A stretch of DNA of 30,385 nt from Nemertoderma westbladi (taxonomy: Eukaryota; Xenacoelomorpha; Nemertodermatida; Nemertodermatidae), in assembly GCA_032718475.1 (NCBI GenBank), contig JAUCBJ010001107.1, forward strand, positions 1 to 30,385. The letters run 5' to 3'. The translations under genes and the position numbers were made by a program. The notes under the pieces were generated by a model, which saw only the letters and a program-made list of their open reading frames with translations, made no database searches and was not told the origin of the DNA. Positions 9,973-21,356 of this stretch are shown here, piece after piece (within the stretch, counting starts at the first letter, position 1; each line of letters begins with the position of its first letter).

Positions 9973-10702
9973 CTACAACCCCCCTTTCACGTTTCCCGAC
10001 CTTTTAGAAGGGAAATCTCTAGCGATGTGCCCTCCTCCACCGCACCTAAAGCATCTAATCGATTTCTTCTCCGGACAACTCGAGGAATAATGACCAGTTT
10101 TCTGACAGTTATAACAAACAAAAGTTGTCGTTGGTTTGTTATTTGACCCGCTAGATGGCGATGGTCTACTATCGTTTTACCTCCTACCGCTCCCACGGCA
10201 TACAAGGAGTCATCTGGTTTCTTATCAACTATAATATTTCTAGCACGGGCCATGAGATCTTCCAACGATAGCGTATAATCGTCAACCTCACTACCTCACT
10301 TGGTAGACCGTAAATAAACTGATATTTCAACACGGGATGAAACCTATCGATGTCAGTAGGTTTCAGACCAGACAACACAAGTAAACGTTTCAGGTCCGAT
10401 AAATAAACTTCAACCGCCTCCCCAACGCCCCATTTCCGACTTACAAACTGCGTATACGCTAGATAGGGTGTAACAGAAAACGCCTTAGTTAAAGTCGCTT
10501 CAATAACTTCGTAGTTTTCTTTGTTGACATCGTCTAACTAGTCATAAACGGTAAAAGCGTGATCTTCCAGAAACATCGGCAAGTAAAGATGCTTCTCTTC
10601 CCATTTCTGAGATCTTGCTACAAGGTCGAATTTCTTTTTCCACTCTTGAAAATCACCTTTGCCATTAAATGATCGGATTACTTGTTGCAACTTTAATGAC
10701 AT
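9973..10702 (-). pseudogene. gypsy gag with zinc knuckles
   Basis: The minus-strand ATG at 10702-10700 begins a capsid-like protein (FNGKGDFQEWKKKFDLVARS). An in-frame TAG near 10545 follows VYD. The frame then continues through about 10300 and shifts near 10290 and again near 10170. The nucleocapsid end has one perfect CX2CX4HX4C knuckle (CYNCQKTGHYSSSC). A second (CFRCGGGGHIARDF) has Phe in place of the last Cys. Gag would package the element RNA. A TAG at 9973-9975 ends it. Broken by at least one stop and two frameshifts. Confidence 0.8.
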
Positions 10703-10724
10703 AATATTGGTTGTGGTGATAGCT

Positions 10725-11023
10725 TGTAATTGTAAACACAAGCAATTTATATGAATATACAATTTAATATTTAAGCAATATATAAGGATAATATTAATGA
10801 AATTAATTACACTAAATAAATAAACAAGAAACAATCTGAAACAATCTCGACTTTCAATTCATCACACAATAACTATGCCAACTTTTGCCATCCTTTCTGC
10901 CTCTCCTCTATTCTCTCTCCCTCACTACTCACTTTCTCTCACACAGCTCCCCATAGTTTGACACCATTTCTTACTGCTGGCCTCTCCCTATCTGTAAATT
11001 TTCCCAATTATTTAGCTACAACA
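10725..11023 (-). repeat. Candidate 5' LTR of the gypsy element
   Basis: A 299-bp segment bounded by TGTAATTG and CTACAACA (TG..CA ends) lies between gag and a dispersed repeat that resumes at about 11033. It contains TATA-like and pyrimidine-rich stretches. I do not see a convincing primer-binding site next to it, and the partner LTR is outside the window, so the boundaries are only a guess. Confidence 0.3.
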
Positions 11024-11032
11024 TGCCGTCAA

Positions 11033-11525
11033 AATTCGTCTATTTAGCAATATTTAGCTAACTCCGTCGGCTTTATTTTTCGTCTTTGGAATGATTGATT
11101 GATTGATTGATTGATTCGTTTTAATTCCTACAAAACATGTAAAAAGGAATATACATACTGATACTATAAACAATAAACCATACATGATAAGCATACAACA
11201 TTCTGTACCGGTACTACAATTAAGCATTCAATTTAAATCTGAAATTAAACCGTAAAAAATAATTAATTATAGCAACTTTCAATAAACGGTATGCAGTTCA
11301 TATGTTAAAACGGGATTAAGTTATAGATCAAAATATAAATAATCATAATTAATTAATTGTAGGTTGATTCTCTTTTATGGTTCATAAATATTTGGTTCAT
11401 AAAATAATTTAGTAAAATATAATAAAAATAATTTAAGAATGAAATTTAGAATGAAATCTACATTTCATTAGAACCGCCTTCATCTGCAGATTCACAATCA
11501 GAAAACCGTTTTTAATTTCTCAAAT
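11033..11525. repeat. Dispersed repeat, split by a nested insertion
   Basis: The segments 11033-11094 and 11449-11525 match 28552-28655 in order (AGCAATRTTTA, TTTTTCGTCTTTGGAATGA, ATCTACATTTCATTAGAACC, CGCCTTCATCT). The second locus lacks the middle part. The family is not recognised. Confidence 0.7.
11095..11448 (-). mobile_element. Nested ~354-bp insertion with (TTGA)n edge
   Basis: This sequence interrupts the repeat above and is flanked by GAATGA at 11089-11094 and 11449-11454. The locus at 28.6 kb serves as the empty site. It begins with about five TTGA/ATTG units, which read as a short 3' tail of a retroposed element on the minus strand. It is AT-rich and has no coding capacity. It could be a SINE or a truncated LINE end. 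Confidence 0.55.
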
Positions 11526-11838
11526 AACTTTAATTTCACCTGGAGATTCAATTCAACATTTTCAAATTCAAAAGCCAAAACATTTTGGGATGTAAATAAT
11601 TAATTGATATTTAATGTTTCCTGGCTTTATTCTCAGATTATAAATTAATACTGTACATTTTATATTCTAGAAATTTTCATTTTATTTTAACAATTTGTTT
11701 GTTACACTATGCTATTAAAACTGTATGATTACATTAAATTCAAATTTAAAATCAACATTTCAACAATCATATTTCATACAATAATTATTAAATGAATACG
11801 AGTCCATAACGAATACAAGTAAATGTTTTCTGATACAT
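11526..11838. other. AT-rich spacer, nothing recognised
   Basis: AT-rich sequence of about 310 bp without an open frame, repeat period or splice-like signals that I can support. Confidence 0.6.
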
Positions 11839-12221
<383 letters not shown>

Positions 12222-12395
12222 CCAAATCAACGCCACGCAAACCCGCGCCGTCGCCAAATCCCAAGCCACGGACGCCGACTTCAACGGAGGCAGAGGTAGC
12301 TAGACCGGAGGAGCGCGAACTGCAGCCGCCGGCGAACACCCCCCAGCACGCACGCGAGGCCCCTCTCACGCATACCATCCACCCGAGCCACAAGT
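12222..12395 (+). CDS. GC-rich Pro/Thr-rich open segment of unknown origin
   Basis: An open frame with no Met begins after TAGTAA and ends at TGA (12393-12395). It encodes a Pro-, Thr- and Arg-rich stretch (KSTPRKPAPSPNPKPRTPTS and more). Its GC content is much higher than the flanks. It lies directly upstream of a LINE 3' end on the same strand, so it may be the last part of that element's ORF. An exon is a weaker alternative because no good splice sites are present. No family recognised. Confidence 0.35.
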
Positions 12396-12419
12396 GACTC
12401 CGCTAGATGGCGAATTAGT

Positions 12420-12738
12420 ATTTGAGCCTCGGTGCACCATCGGTGGTGCCAACCATAGGACCCCCATGGAAACGAGGTATAACCTCATGGGGCTATCCTA
12501 GGTGCACCATATTATTTTTCAATAGTGTTACTGTGTTAACAGGTTAACGTTATTTTTAATTTTGTTGTAAATGTTGTCAGAATGCTGGAATGTTATGCAG
12601 GGCCAATCATTAAGTATGTCTATGTATGCTGTCAATTTTAATATGTTTCGTGATTTTAATATGCTTTGTGTTCGTTTTACAGTAGGCACTATTACTATAA
12701 TTTGGCGTCCAATAAAAAAACTTCAACTTCAACTTCAA
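12420..12738 (+). mobile_element. LINE 3' end with (ACTTCA)n tail, copy 1
   Basis: 5'-truncated non-LTR retrotransposon end. It shares a CCCC..GAAACGAG..CTCATGGGGCTATCCT block with 27135-27172. It ends in GTCCAATAAAAAAACTTCAA followed by two more ACTTCA units, as CR1/L2-type elements end in short tandem tails. The left limit is uncertain. It abuts a minus-strand retroelement fragment at 12739, into which it probably inserted. Confidence 0.7.
12462..12492 (+). other. LINE 3' UTR stem-loop
   Basis: CCCCAT (12462-12467) pairs with ATGGGG (12487-12492), and GAGGT (12474-12478) pairs with ACCTC (12482-12486). The loop is ATA and a GGAAAC bulge separates the stems. The second copy near 27149 keeps the inner stem through paired changes (GAGAC/GTCTC). 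Such 3' hairpins are a known RT-recognition feature in several LINE clades; that role is inferred here. Confidence 0.6.
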
Positions 12739-13128
12739 GGCCAACCTCCGGTCGTTGCAGACGGTCTGGTAGTGTCGCTTCTTCAGCCGACACCTCTCCT
12801 CCAGGAGAGACGCAGTTGAACGGTTGGTCTGGACATACGAGGTGGCGTCGGCGTTGATTAACGCAATGTCGAACGACGCCACCCGTTGATTGGCCCAGAC
12901 CCCCCGAGCAACCAGGTCTGCCCGTACGCCCCCCACCTCACGGCCCTCCCGATCCAAGTACCCCCTGGAAAGAGTCACTTCCCGCTCAACGCTGGAAGGA
13001 CCAACCACAGAGGCTATCAGCTCCCCGAATACCTCCCGGGCATCATCATGGCGCTTTATCACCAGCCCACCGGACTTGCAGCTCAAAGCATGGGATGTGG
13101 AGAATGGGCCCCCACACCCCTCACACTT
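12739..13128 (-). pseudogene. Retroelement C-terminal fragment: CCHC zinc motif and nuclease-like region
   Basis: The minus strand encodes KKCEGCGGPFSTSHALSCKS, a CX2C..HX4C zinc motif. GGLVIKRHDDAREVFGELIA follows, and then a VRADLVARG..FDIALINADA region. This arrangement is common at the C-terminus of many invertebrate retroelement polyproteins. The D..FDI pattern resembles a PD-(D/E)XK nuclease core, which is inference. It ends at 12738 against the tail of a plus-strand LINE. The upstream RT is absent, so this is a fragment. Confidence 0.6.
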
Positions 13129-13316
13129 TTTTTATAATAATAAATGGTAATTTCTTATTAAGATAATACAGTAATAATATTGCATAGAGAAATATTACAA
13201 GTAAACATATGAGAAAGATAAATAATAATAATTTCAATATGGACCAAAAAATAACAACAAAATTGGACAGACTATAGAACCGATAAAACAACATATTTAT
13301 TTATTTATTTCTTATT
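13129..13316. other. AT-rich spacer before minisatellite
   Basis: AT-rich, with ATTT runs leading into the 27-bp array. No gene seen. Confidence 0.5.
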
Positions 13317-16300
13317 TCGCTGGTGACAATGAATATATTTATTTACCTGGTGACAATAAATATATTTATTTAGCTGGGGTGACAATAAATACATTTATTT
13401 TACGAATAAATATGTTTATTTACCTGGTGACAATAAATATATTTATTTAGCTGGGGTGACAATAAATACATTTATTTTACGAATAAATATGTTTATTTAC
13501 CTGGTGACAATAAATATATTTATTTACCAGGTGACAATAAACATATTTATTTACCTAGTGACAATAAATATATTTATTTACCTGGTGACAATGAGTATAT
13601 TTATATACCTGGTGACAATACATATATTTGTTTACCTGGTGACAATAAATATATTTATTTACCTGGTCACAATAAATATATTTATTTACCAGGTGACAAT
13701 AAATATATTTATTTAGCTGGGGTGACAATAAATACATTTATTTTACTGGTGACAATAAATATATTTATTTACCTGGTGACAATGAGTATATTTATTTACC
13801 TGGTGACAATAAATATATTTGTTTACCTGGTGACAATAAATATATTTATTTAGCTGGTGACAATGAGTATATTTATTTTCCTGGTGACAATAAATATATT
13901 TATTTACCTGGTGACAATGAGTATATTTATTTACCTGGTGACAATAATTATATTTATTTACCTGGTGACAATGAGTATATTTATTTACCTGGTGACAATA
14001 AATATATTTATTTACCTGGTGACAATGAGTATATTTATTTACCTGTTGACAATAAATATATTTATTTACCTGGTGACAATAAATATATATATTTAGCTTG
14101 AGACAATGAGTATATTTATTTACCTGTTGACAATAAATATATTTATTTACCTAGTGACAATAAATATATTTATTTACCTGGTGACAATAAATATATATAT
14201 TTAGCTTGAGACAATGAGTATATTTATTTTCCTGGTGACAATAAATATATTTATTTACCTGGTGACAATAAATATATTTATTTACCTGGTGACAATAAAT
14301 ATATATATTTAGCTTGAGACAATGAGTATATTTATTTACCTGGTGACAATAAATATATTTATTTACCTGGTGACAATGAGTATATTTATTTACCTGGTGA
14401 CAATAAATATATTTATTTACCTGGTGACAATGAGTATATTTATTTACCTGGTAACAATAAATATATTTATTTACCTGGTGACAATGAGTATATTTATTTT
14501 CCTGGTGACAATAAATATATTTATTTACATGGTGACAATGAGTATATTTATTTTCCTGGTGACAATAAATGTATTTATTTACCTGGTGACAATGAGTATA
14601 TTTATTTACCTGGTGACAATAAATATATTTATTTACCTGGTGACAATGAGTATATTTATTTACCTGGTGACAATAAATATATTTATTTACCTGGTGACAA
14701 TGAGTATATTTATTTTCCTGGTGACAATAAATGTATTTATTTACCTGGTGACAATGAGTATATTTATTTACCTGGTGACAATAAATATATTTATTTACCA
14801 GGTGACAATAAACATATTTATTTACCTAGTGACAATAAATATATTTATTTAGCTGGGGTGACAATAAATATATTTATTTACCTGGTGACAATTAGTATAT
14901 TTATTTACCTGATAACAATAAATATATTTATTTACCTGGTGACAATAAATATATATATTTAGCTTGAGACAATGAGTATATTTATTTACCTGGTGACAAT
15001 AAATATATTTATTTACCAGGTGACAATAAACATATTTATTTACCTAGTGACAATAAATATATTTATTTAGCTGGGGTGACAATAAACATATTTATTTAAC
15101 TAGTGACAATAAACATATTTATTTAAAGGGTGACAATAAATATATTTATTTACCAGGTGACAATAAACATATTTATTTACCTAGTGACAATAAATATATT
15201 TATTTACCTGGTGACAATAAATATATTTATTTACCTGGTGACAATAAATATATATATTTAGCTTGAGACAATGAGTATGTTTATTTACCTGTTGACAATG
15301 AATATATTTATTTAGCTGGTGACAATAAATATATTTATTTAGCTAGTGACAATAAATACATTTATTTTACGGATAAATATATATATTTACCTGGTGACAA
15401 TAAATATATTTATTTACCAGGTGACAATAAACAGATTTATTTACCTAGTGACAATAAATATATTTATTTACCAGGTGACAATAAACATATTTATTTAACT
15501 AGTGACAATAAATATATTTATTTAGCCTGGGTGACAATAAATATATTTATTTACCTGGTGACAATAAATACATATATTTAGATTGAGACAATGAGTATAT
15601 TTATTTACCAGGTGACAATAAACAGATTTATTTACCTAGTGACAATAAATATATTTATTTACCAGGTGACAATAAACATATTTATTTAACTAGTGACAAT
15701 AAATATATTTATTTAGCCTGGGTGACAATAAATATATTTATTTACCTGGTGACAATAAATACATATATTTAGCTTGAGACAATGAGTATATTTATTTACC
15801 AGGTGACAATAAACAGATTTATTTACCTAGTGACAATAAATATATTTATTTACCTGGTGACAATAAATACATATATTTAGCTTGAGACAATGAGTATATT
15901 TATTTACCAGGTGACAATAAACAGATTTATTTACCTAGTGACAATAAATATATTTATTTACCAGGTGACAATAAACATATTTATTTAACTAGTGACAATA
16001 AATATATTTATTTAGCCTGGGTGACAATAAATATATTTATTTACCTGGTGACAATAAATACATATATTTAGCTTGAGACAATGAGTATATTTATTTACCA
16101 GGTGACAATAAACAGATTTATTTACCTAGTGACAATAAATATATTTATTTACCAGGTGACAATAAACATATTTATTTAACTAGTGACAATAAATATATTT
16201 ATATAGCCTGGGTGACAAAAAATATATTTATTTACCTGGTGACAATAAATATATATATTTAGCTTGAGACAATGAGTATATTTATTTACCTGTTGACAAT

Positions 16301-16645
16301 AAATATATTTATTTACCTAGTGACAATAAATATATTTATTTAACTAGTGATAATAAATATATTTATTTAGCCTGGGTGACAAAAAATATATTTATTTACC
16401 TGGTGACAATAAATATATATATTTAGCTTGAGACAATGAGTATATTTATTTACCTGTTGACAATAAACAGATTTATTTACCTAGTGACAATAAATATATT
16501 TATTTACCAGGTGACAATAAACATATTTATTTAACTAGTGACAATAAATATATTTATTTAGCCTGGGTGACAATAAATATATTTATTTACCTGGTGACAA
16601 TAAATACATATATTTAGCTTGAGACAATGAGTATATTTATTTACA
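13317..16645. repeat. 27-bp minisatellite array, part 1
   Basis: More than 100 units of GGTGACAATAAATATATTTA plus TTTACCT (27 bp). Common variants have GAGTAT, AAACAG, GGGTGAC or TTGAGAC. Each standard unit centres on the 16-bp perfect palindrome AATAAATATATTTATT and is nearly palindromic overall (GGT..ACC). Because 27 is a multiple of 3, long frames stay open on both strands (VTINIFIYL repeats); these are not genes. Between about 15430 and 16110 a higher-order repeat of about 189 bp (7 units) is visible from the spacing of AAACAGATTT at 15430, 15621, 15809 and 16109. Confidence 0.95.
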
Positions 16646-16753
16646 ACTGTATGGAACGCATTGCCTCCGGCCATACGCGAATCATCGAATGTGGGCATTT
16701 TTAAGAAACGTCTAAAAACTCACCTGTACAATCTGGAATACCACGTAAACTAG
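16646..16753 (+). pseudogene. LINE reverse transcriptase C-terminus
   Basis: The frame gives WNALPPAIRESSNVGIFKKR, then LKTHLYNLEYHVN and TAG at 16751-16753. This WN-LP..IR..S...FK..LKT.L pattern is the standard C-terminal end of CR1/L2/Jockey-type RTs. Only about 35 codons remain; the rest was lost by 5' truncation. Confidence 0.85.
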
Positions 16754-17331
16754 TGTCCTATATTACGCTGTGCATATGAAGTTAAATCTAAACTAAACAT
16801 TATTTATTTGTTTTTATGGACGACTGACATTTTTTAATTAATTACTTTCAATTTTAAATTTAATTTTAACTTAAGTACTGGATGTATACACGATTGTTTT
16901 TAACATCAATATATTTTAAATCTTAAAAAGTCCACCATAACAGTTGTTTTTATTGTTTGTTTTTACTATTAATTTTAATTCATTATCACTGCCATTATAT
17001 TCTATTCTGCCATTAATTACATTTTAATTTAACCCGCACTGGAATGCTTGCGTTGATCGTTTTTTTTTATTGTTTGTTTTTTACTATATGCTACAATATT
17101 TACGATGATCGTTTTTATTGTTTGTTTTTACTATATTTTATGATGTTTTTATTGTTGGTTTTTAATTACTACATTATTTTAGTTGATTTTTTATTTCATA
17201 ACTATTGCTATTGCAGTCACGAACTATTAATTACTGTGTACTATGTGTTGTCAGCGCCTTAGAGTACGTATATTATGTAAATTTGGCGCTATATAAATAA
17301 ATATATATTATTATTATTATTATTATTATTA
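16646..17331 (+). mobile_element. LINE 3' end inserted in the minisatellite
   Basis: 5'-truncated non-LTR element. It begins with the last RT codons, has about 570 bp of 3' UTR, and ends with TTGGCGCTATATAAATAAAT followed by about seven ATT units. The ..GCGCTATATAAATAAA..(TTA)n ending is typical of CR1/L2-like LINEs in invertebrates. Array units continue on both sides, so it transposed into an existing array. Confidence 0.85.
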
Positions 17332-19620
17332 CAAGGTGACAATAAACAGATTTATTTACCTAGTGACAATAAATATATTTATTTACCAGGTGACAATAAA
17401 CATATTTATTTAACTAGTGACAATAAATATATTTATTTAGCCTGGGTGACAAAAAATATATTTATTTACCTGGTGACAATAAATATATATATTTAGCTTG
17501 AGACAATGAGTATATTTATTTACCTGTTGACAATAAATATATTTATTTACCTAGTGACAATAAACAGATTTATTTACCTAGTGACAATAAATATATTTAT
17601 TTAGCTGGGGTGACAATAAATACATTTATTTTACGAATAAATATGTTTATTTACCTGGTGACAATAAATATATTTATTTAGCTGGGGTGACAATAAATAC
17701 ATTTATTTTACGAATAAATATGTTTATTTACCTGGTGACAATAAATATATTTATTTACCAGGTGACAATAAACATATTTATTTACCTAGTGACAATAAAT
17801 ATATTTATTTACCTGGTGACAATGAGTATATTTATATACCTGGTGACAATACATATATTTGTTTACCTGGTGACAATAAATATATTTATTTACCTGGTCA
17901 CAATAAATATATTTATTTACCAGGTGACAATAAATATATTTATTTAGCTGGGGTGACAATAAATACATTTATTTTACTGGTGACAATAAATATATTTATT
18001 TACCTGGTGACAATGAGTATATTTATTTACCTGGTGACAATAAATATATTTGTTTACCTGGTGACAATAAATATATTTATTTAGCTGGTGACAATGAGTA
18101 TATTTATTTTCCTGGTGACAATAAATATATTTATTTACCTGGTGACAATGAGTATATTTATTTACCTGGTGACAATAATTATATTTATTTACCTGGTGAC
18201 AATGAGTATATTTATTTACCTGGTGACAATAAATATATTTATTTACCTGGTGACAATGAGTATATTTATTTACCTGTTGACAATAAATATATTTATTTAC
18301 CTGGTGACAATAAATATATATATTTAGCTTGAGACAATGAGTATATTTATTTACCTGTTGACAATAAATATATTTATTTACCTAGTGACAATAAATATAT
18401 TTATTTACCTGGTGACAATGAGTATATTTATTTACCTGGTGACAATAATTATATTTATTTACCTGGTGACAATGAGTATATTTATTTACCTGGTGACAAT
18501 AAATATATTTATTTACCTGGTGACAATGAGTATATTTATTTACCTGTTGACAATAAATATATTTATTTACCTGGTGACAATAAATATATATATTTAGCTT
18601 GAGACAATGAGTATATTTATTTACCTGTTGACAATAAATATATTTATTTACCTAGTGACAATAAATATATTTATTTACCTGGTGACAATAAATATATATA
18701 TTTAGCTTGAGACAATGAGTATATTTATTTTCCTGGTGACAATAAATATATTTATTTACCTGGTGACAATAAATATATTTATTTACCTGGTGACAATAAA
18801 TATATATATTTAGCTTGAGACAATGAGTATATTTATTTACCTGGTGACAATAAATATATTTATTTACCTGGTGACAATGAGTATATTTATTTACCTGGTG
18901 ACAATAAATATATTTATTTACCTGGTGACAATAAATATATATATTTAGCTTGAGACAATGAGTATATTTATCTACCTGTTGACAATAAATATTTATTTAC
19001 CTGGTGACAATAAATATATTTATTTACCTGTTGACAATAAATATTTATTTACCTGGTGTCAATAAATATATATATTTAGCTTGAGACAATGAGTATATTT
19101 ATTTACCTGTTGACAATAAATATTTATTTACCTGGTGACAATAAATATATTTATTTACCTGTTGACAATAAATATTTATTTACCTGGTGACAATAAATAT
19201 ATTTATTTAGCTTGAGACAATGAGTATATTTATTTACCTGTTGACAATAAATATTTATTTACCTGGTGACAATAAATATATTTATTTACCTGTTGACAAT
19301 AAATATTTATTTACCTGGTGTCAATAAATATATATATTTAGCTTGAGACAATGAGTATATTTATTTACCTGTTGACAATAAATATTTATTTACCTGGTGA
19401 CAATAAATATATTTATTTACCTGTTGACAATAAATATTTATTTACCTGGTGACAATAAATATATTTATTTAGCTTGAGACAATGAGTATATTTATTTACC
19501 TGTTGACAATAAATATTTATTTACCTGGTGACAATAAATATATATATTTAGCTTGAGACAATGAGTATATTTATTTACCTGTTGACAATAAATATTTATT
19601 TAGCTGGTGACAATGAATAT
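17332..19620. repeat. 27-bp minisatellite array, part 2
   Basis: Continuation of the array. From about 17581 it repeats the start of part 1 (from about 13350, offset 4231). An extra 270-bp (10-unit) duplication brings the offset to 4501 after about 18400, and homology runs to about 18925. Between 19081 and 19474 a 131-bp higher-order repeat (27+25+27+25+27) appears three times, marked by TTGAGAC at 19081, 19212, 19343 and 19474. The array stops about 30 bp before a splice acceptor. Confidence 0.95.
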
Positions 19621-19652
19621 TTATTTATAATAAAATGAATTAATATTTTCAG

Positions 19653-19784
19653 TCGCTGGACAATAATAATTTCGATCACTACGCGGCGATATATCTGCTG
19701 TTGGTAGACCGTCTAAAGGAGCACAGGGACAAGGTTGCCATGGCGAGGAAACTAGGGGAACCAATAGGATCGCTATCCACCCAG
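19653..19784 (+). CDS. SIK: SIK-like kinase gene, exon with UBA-type motif
   Basis: A 44-codon phase-0 exon flanked by AATATTTTCAG and GTAGGA. It encodes SLDNNNFDHYAAIYLLLVDR, then LKEHRDKVAMARKLGEPIGS and LSTQ. The SL..N.(F/Y)DH.AAIY.LL..RL..HR pattern is the hallmark of the UBA-like helix of salt-inducible kinases, which lies C-terminal to the kinase domain and helps LKB1-dependent activation. Codon composition differs sharply from the surrounding AT-rich repeats. The kinase domain is not in the window and should lie upstream. Which SIK paralogue cannot be decided. Confidence 0.85.
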
Positions 19785-19826
19785 GTAGGAGAACCAAGGG
19801 GATTATTGTTGCTTTATCGAAAGCTA

Positions 19827-21356
19827 TCCAATAATATGTTAATAATAGTTAAGTTAAACTCTCCAATAATATGTTAATAATAGTTAAGTTAAACTCTCCA
19901 ATAATACGTTAATAATAGTTAAGTTAAACTCTCCAATAATACGTAAATAATAGTTAAGTTAAACTCTCCAATAATACGTTAATAATAGTTAAGTTAAACT
20001 CTCCAATAATACGTAAATAATAGTTAAGTTAAACTCTCCAATAATACGTAAATAATAGTTAAGTTAAACTCTCCAATAATACGTTAATAATAGTTAAGTT
20101 AAACTCTCCAATAATACGTAAATAATAGTTAAGTTAAACTCTCCAATAATACGTTAATAATAGTTAAGTTAAACTCTCCAATAATACGTAAATAATAGTT
20201 AAGTTAAACTCTCCAATAATACGTTAATAATAGTTAAGTTAAACTCTCCAATAATACGTAAATAATAGTTAAGTTAAACTCTCCAATAATACGTTAATAA
20301 TAGTTAAGTTAAACTCTCCAATAATACGTAAATAATAGTTAAGTTAAACTCTCCAATAATACGTAAATAATAGTTAAGTTAAACTCTCCAATAATACGTT
20401 AATAATAGTTAAGTTAAACTCTCCAATAATACGTTAATAATAGTTAAGTTAAACTCTCCAATAATACGTTAATAATAGTTAAGTTAAACTCTCCAATAAT
20501 ACGTTAATAATAGTTAATAATAGTTAAGTTAAACTCTCCAATAATACGTTAATAATAGTTAAGTTAAACTCTCCAATAATACCTTAATAATAGTTAAGTT
20601 AAACTCTCCAATAATACGTTAATAATAGTTAAGTTAAACTCTCCAATAATACGTAAATAATAGTTAAGTTAAACTCTCCAATAATACGTTAATAATAGTT
20701 AATAATAGTTAAGTTAAACTCTCCAATAATACGTTAATAATAGTTAATAATAGTTAAGTTAAACTCTCCAATAATACGTTAATAATAGTTAATAATAGTT
20801 AAGTTAAACTCTCCAATAATACGTTAATAATAGTTAAGTTAAACTCTCCAATAATACGTAAATAATAGTTAAGTTAAACTCTCCAATAATACGTTAATAA
20901 TAGTTAAGTTAAACTCTCCAATAATACGTAAATAATAGTTAAGTTAAACTCTCCAATAATACGTAAATAATAGTTAAGTTAAACTCTCCAATAATACGTT
21001 AATAATAGTTAAGTTAAACTCTCCAATAATACGTAAATAATAGTTAAGTTAAACTCTCCAATAATACGTTAAATAATAGTTAAGTTAAACTCTCCAATAA
21101 TACGTTAAATAATAGTTAAGTTAAACTCTCCAATAATACGTTAATAATAGTTAAGTTAAACTCTCCAATAATACGTTAATAATAGTTAAGTTAAACTCTC
21201 CAATAATACGTTAATAATAGTTAATAATAGTTAAGTTAAACTCTCCAATAATACGTTAATAATAGTTAATAATAGTTAAGTTAAACTCTCCAATAATACG
21301 TTAATAATAGTTAAGTTAAACTCTCCAATAATACCTTAATAATAGTTAAGTTAAAC
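19827..21356. repeat. 35-bp minisatellite array (~43 units)
   Basis: The unit is CTCCAATAATACGTTAATAA plus TAGTTAAGTTAAACT. Many units alternate ACGTT and ACGTA, which suggests a 70-bp dimer as the unit of amplification. Several have an extra 10 bp (TAATAATAGT). It starts about 40 bp after the exon's splice donor and lies wholly in the intron. Confidence 0.95.

Larger units (their letters stand above)
7492..11023 (-). mobile_element. Ty3/gypsy-like LTR retrotransposon, degenerate, 5' part
   Basis: Reading on the minus strand from right to left, this element has a candidate LTR, gag with zinc knuckles, an aspartic protease, reverse transcriptase and RNase H. The element is cut at 7491 by the PLE, so integrase and the 3' LTR should lie left of the window. 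Frameshifts and an in-frame stop show it is dead. The order PR-RT-RNase H and the RT thumb sequence fit Metaviridae (Ty3/gypsy); the lineage is not resolved. Confidence 0.85.

Noticed and set aside
9950-9985. Programmed -1 frameshift between gag and pol of the gypsy element
   Set aside because: The frames are related by -1, but the element carries several random frameshifts and a stop, and I see no clear slippery site with a following structure.
13456-14852. Long open frames with 9-residue repeats (VTINIFIYL type) on both strands, also at 17687-18597
   Set aside because: They exist only because the 27-bp unit is a multiple of 3 and lacks stops in some phases. They are broken at every irregular unit and no start or splice context supports them.
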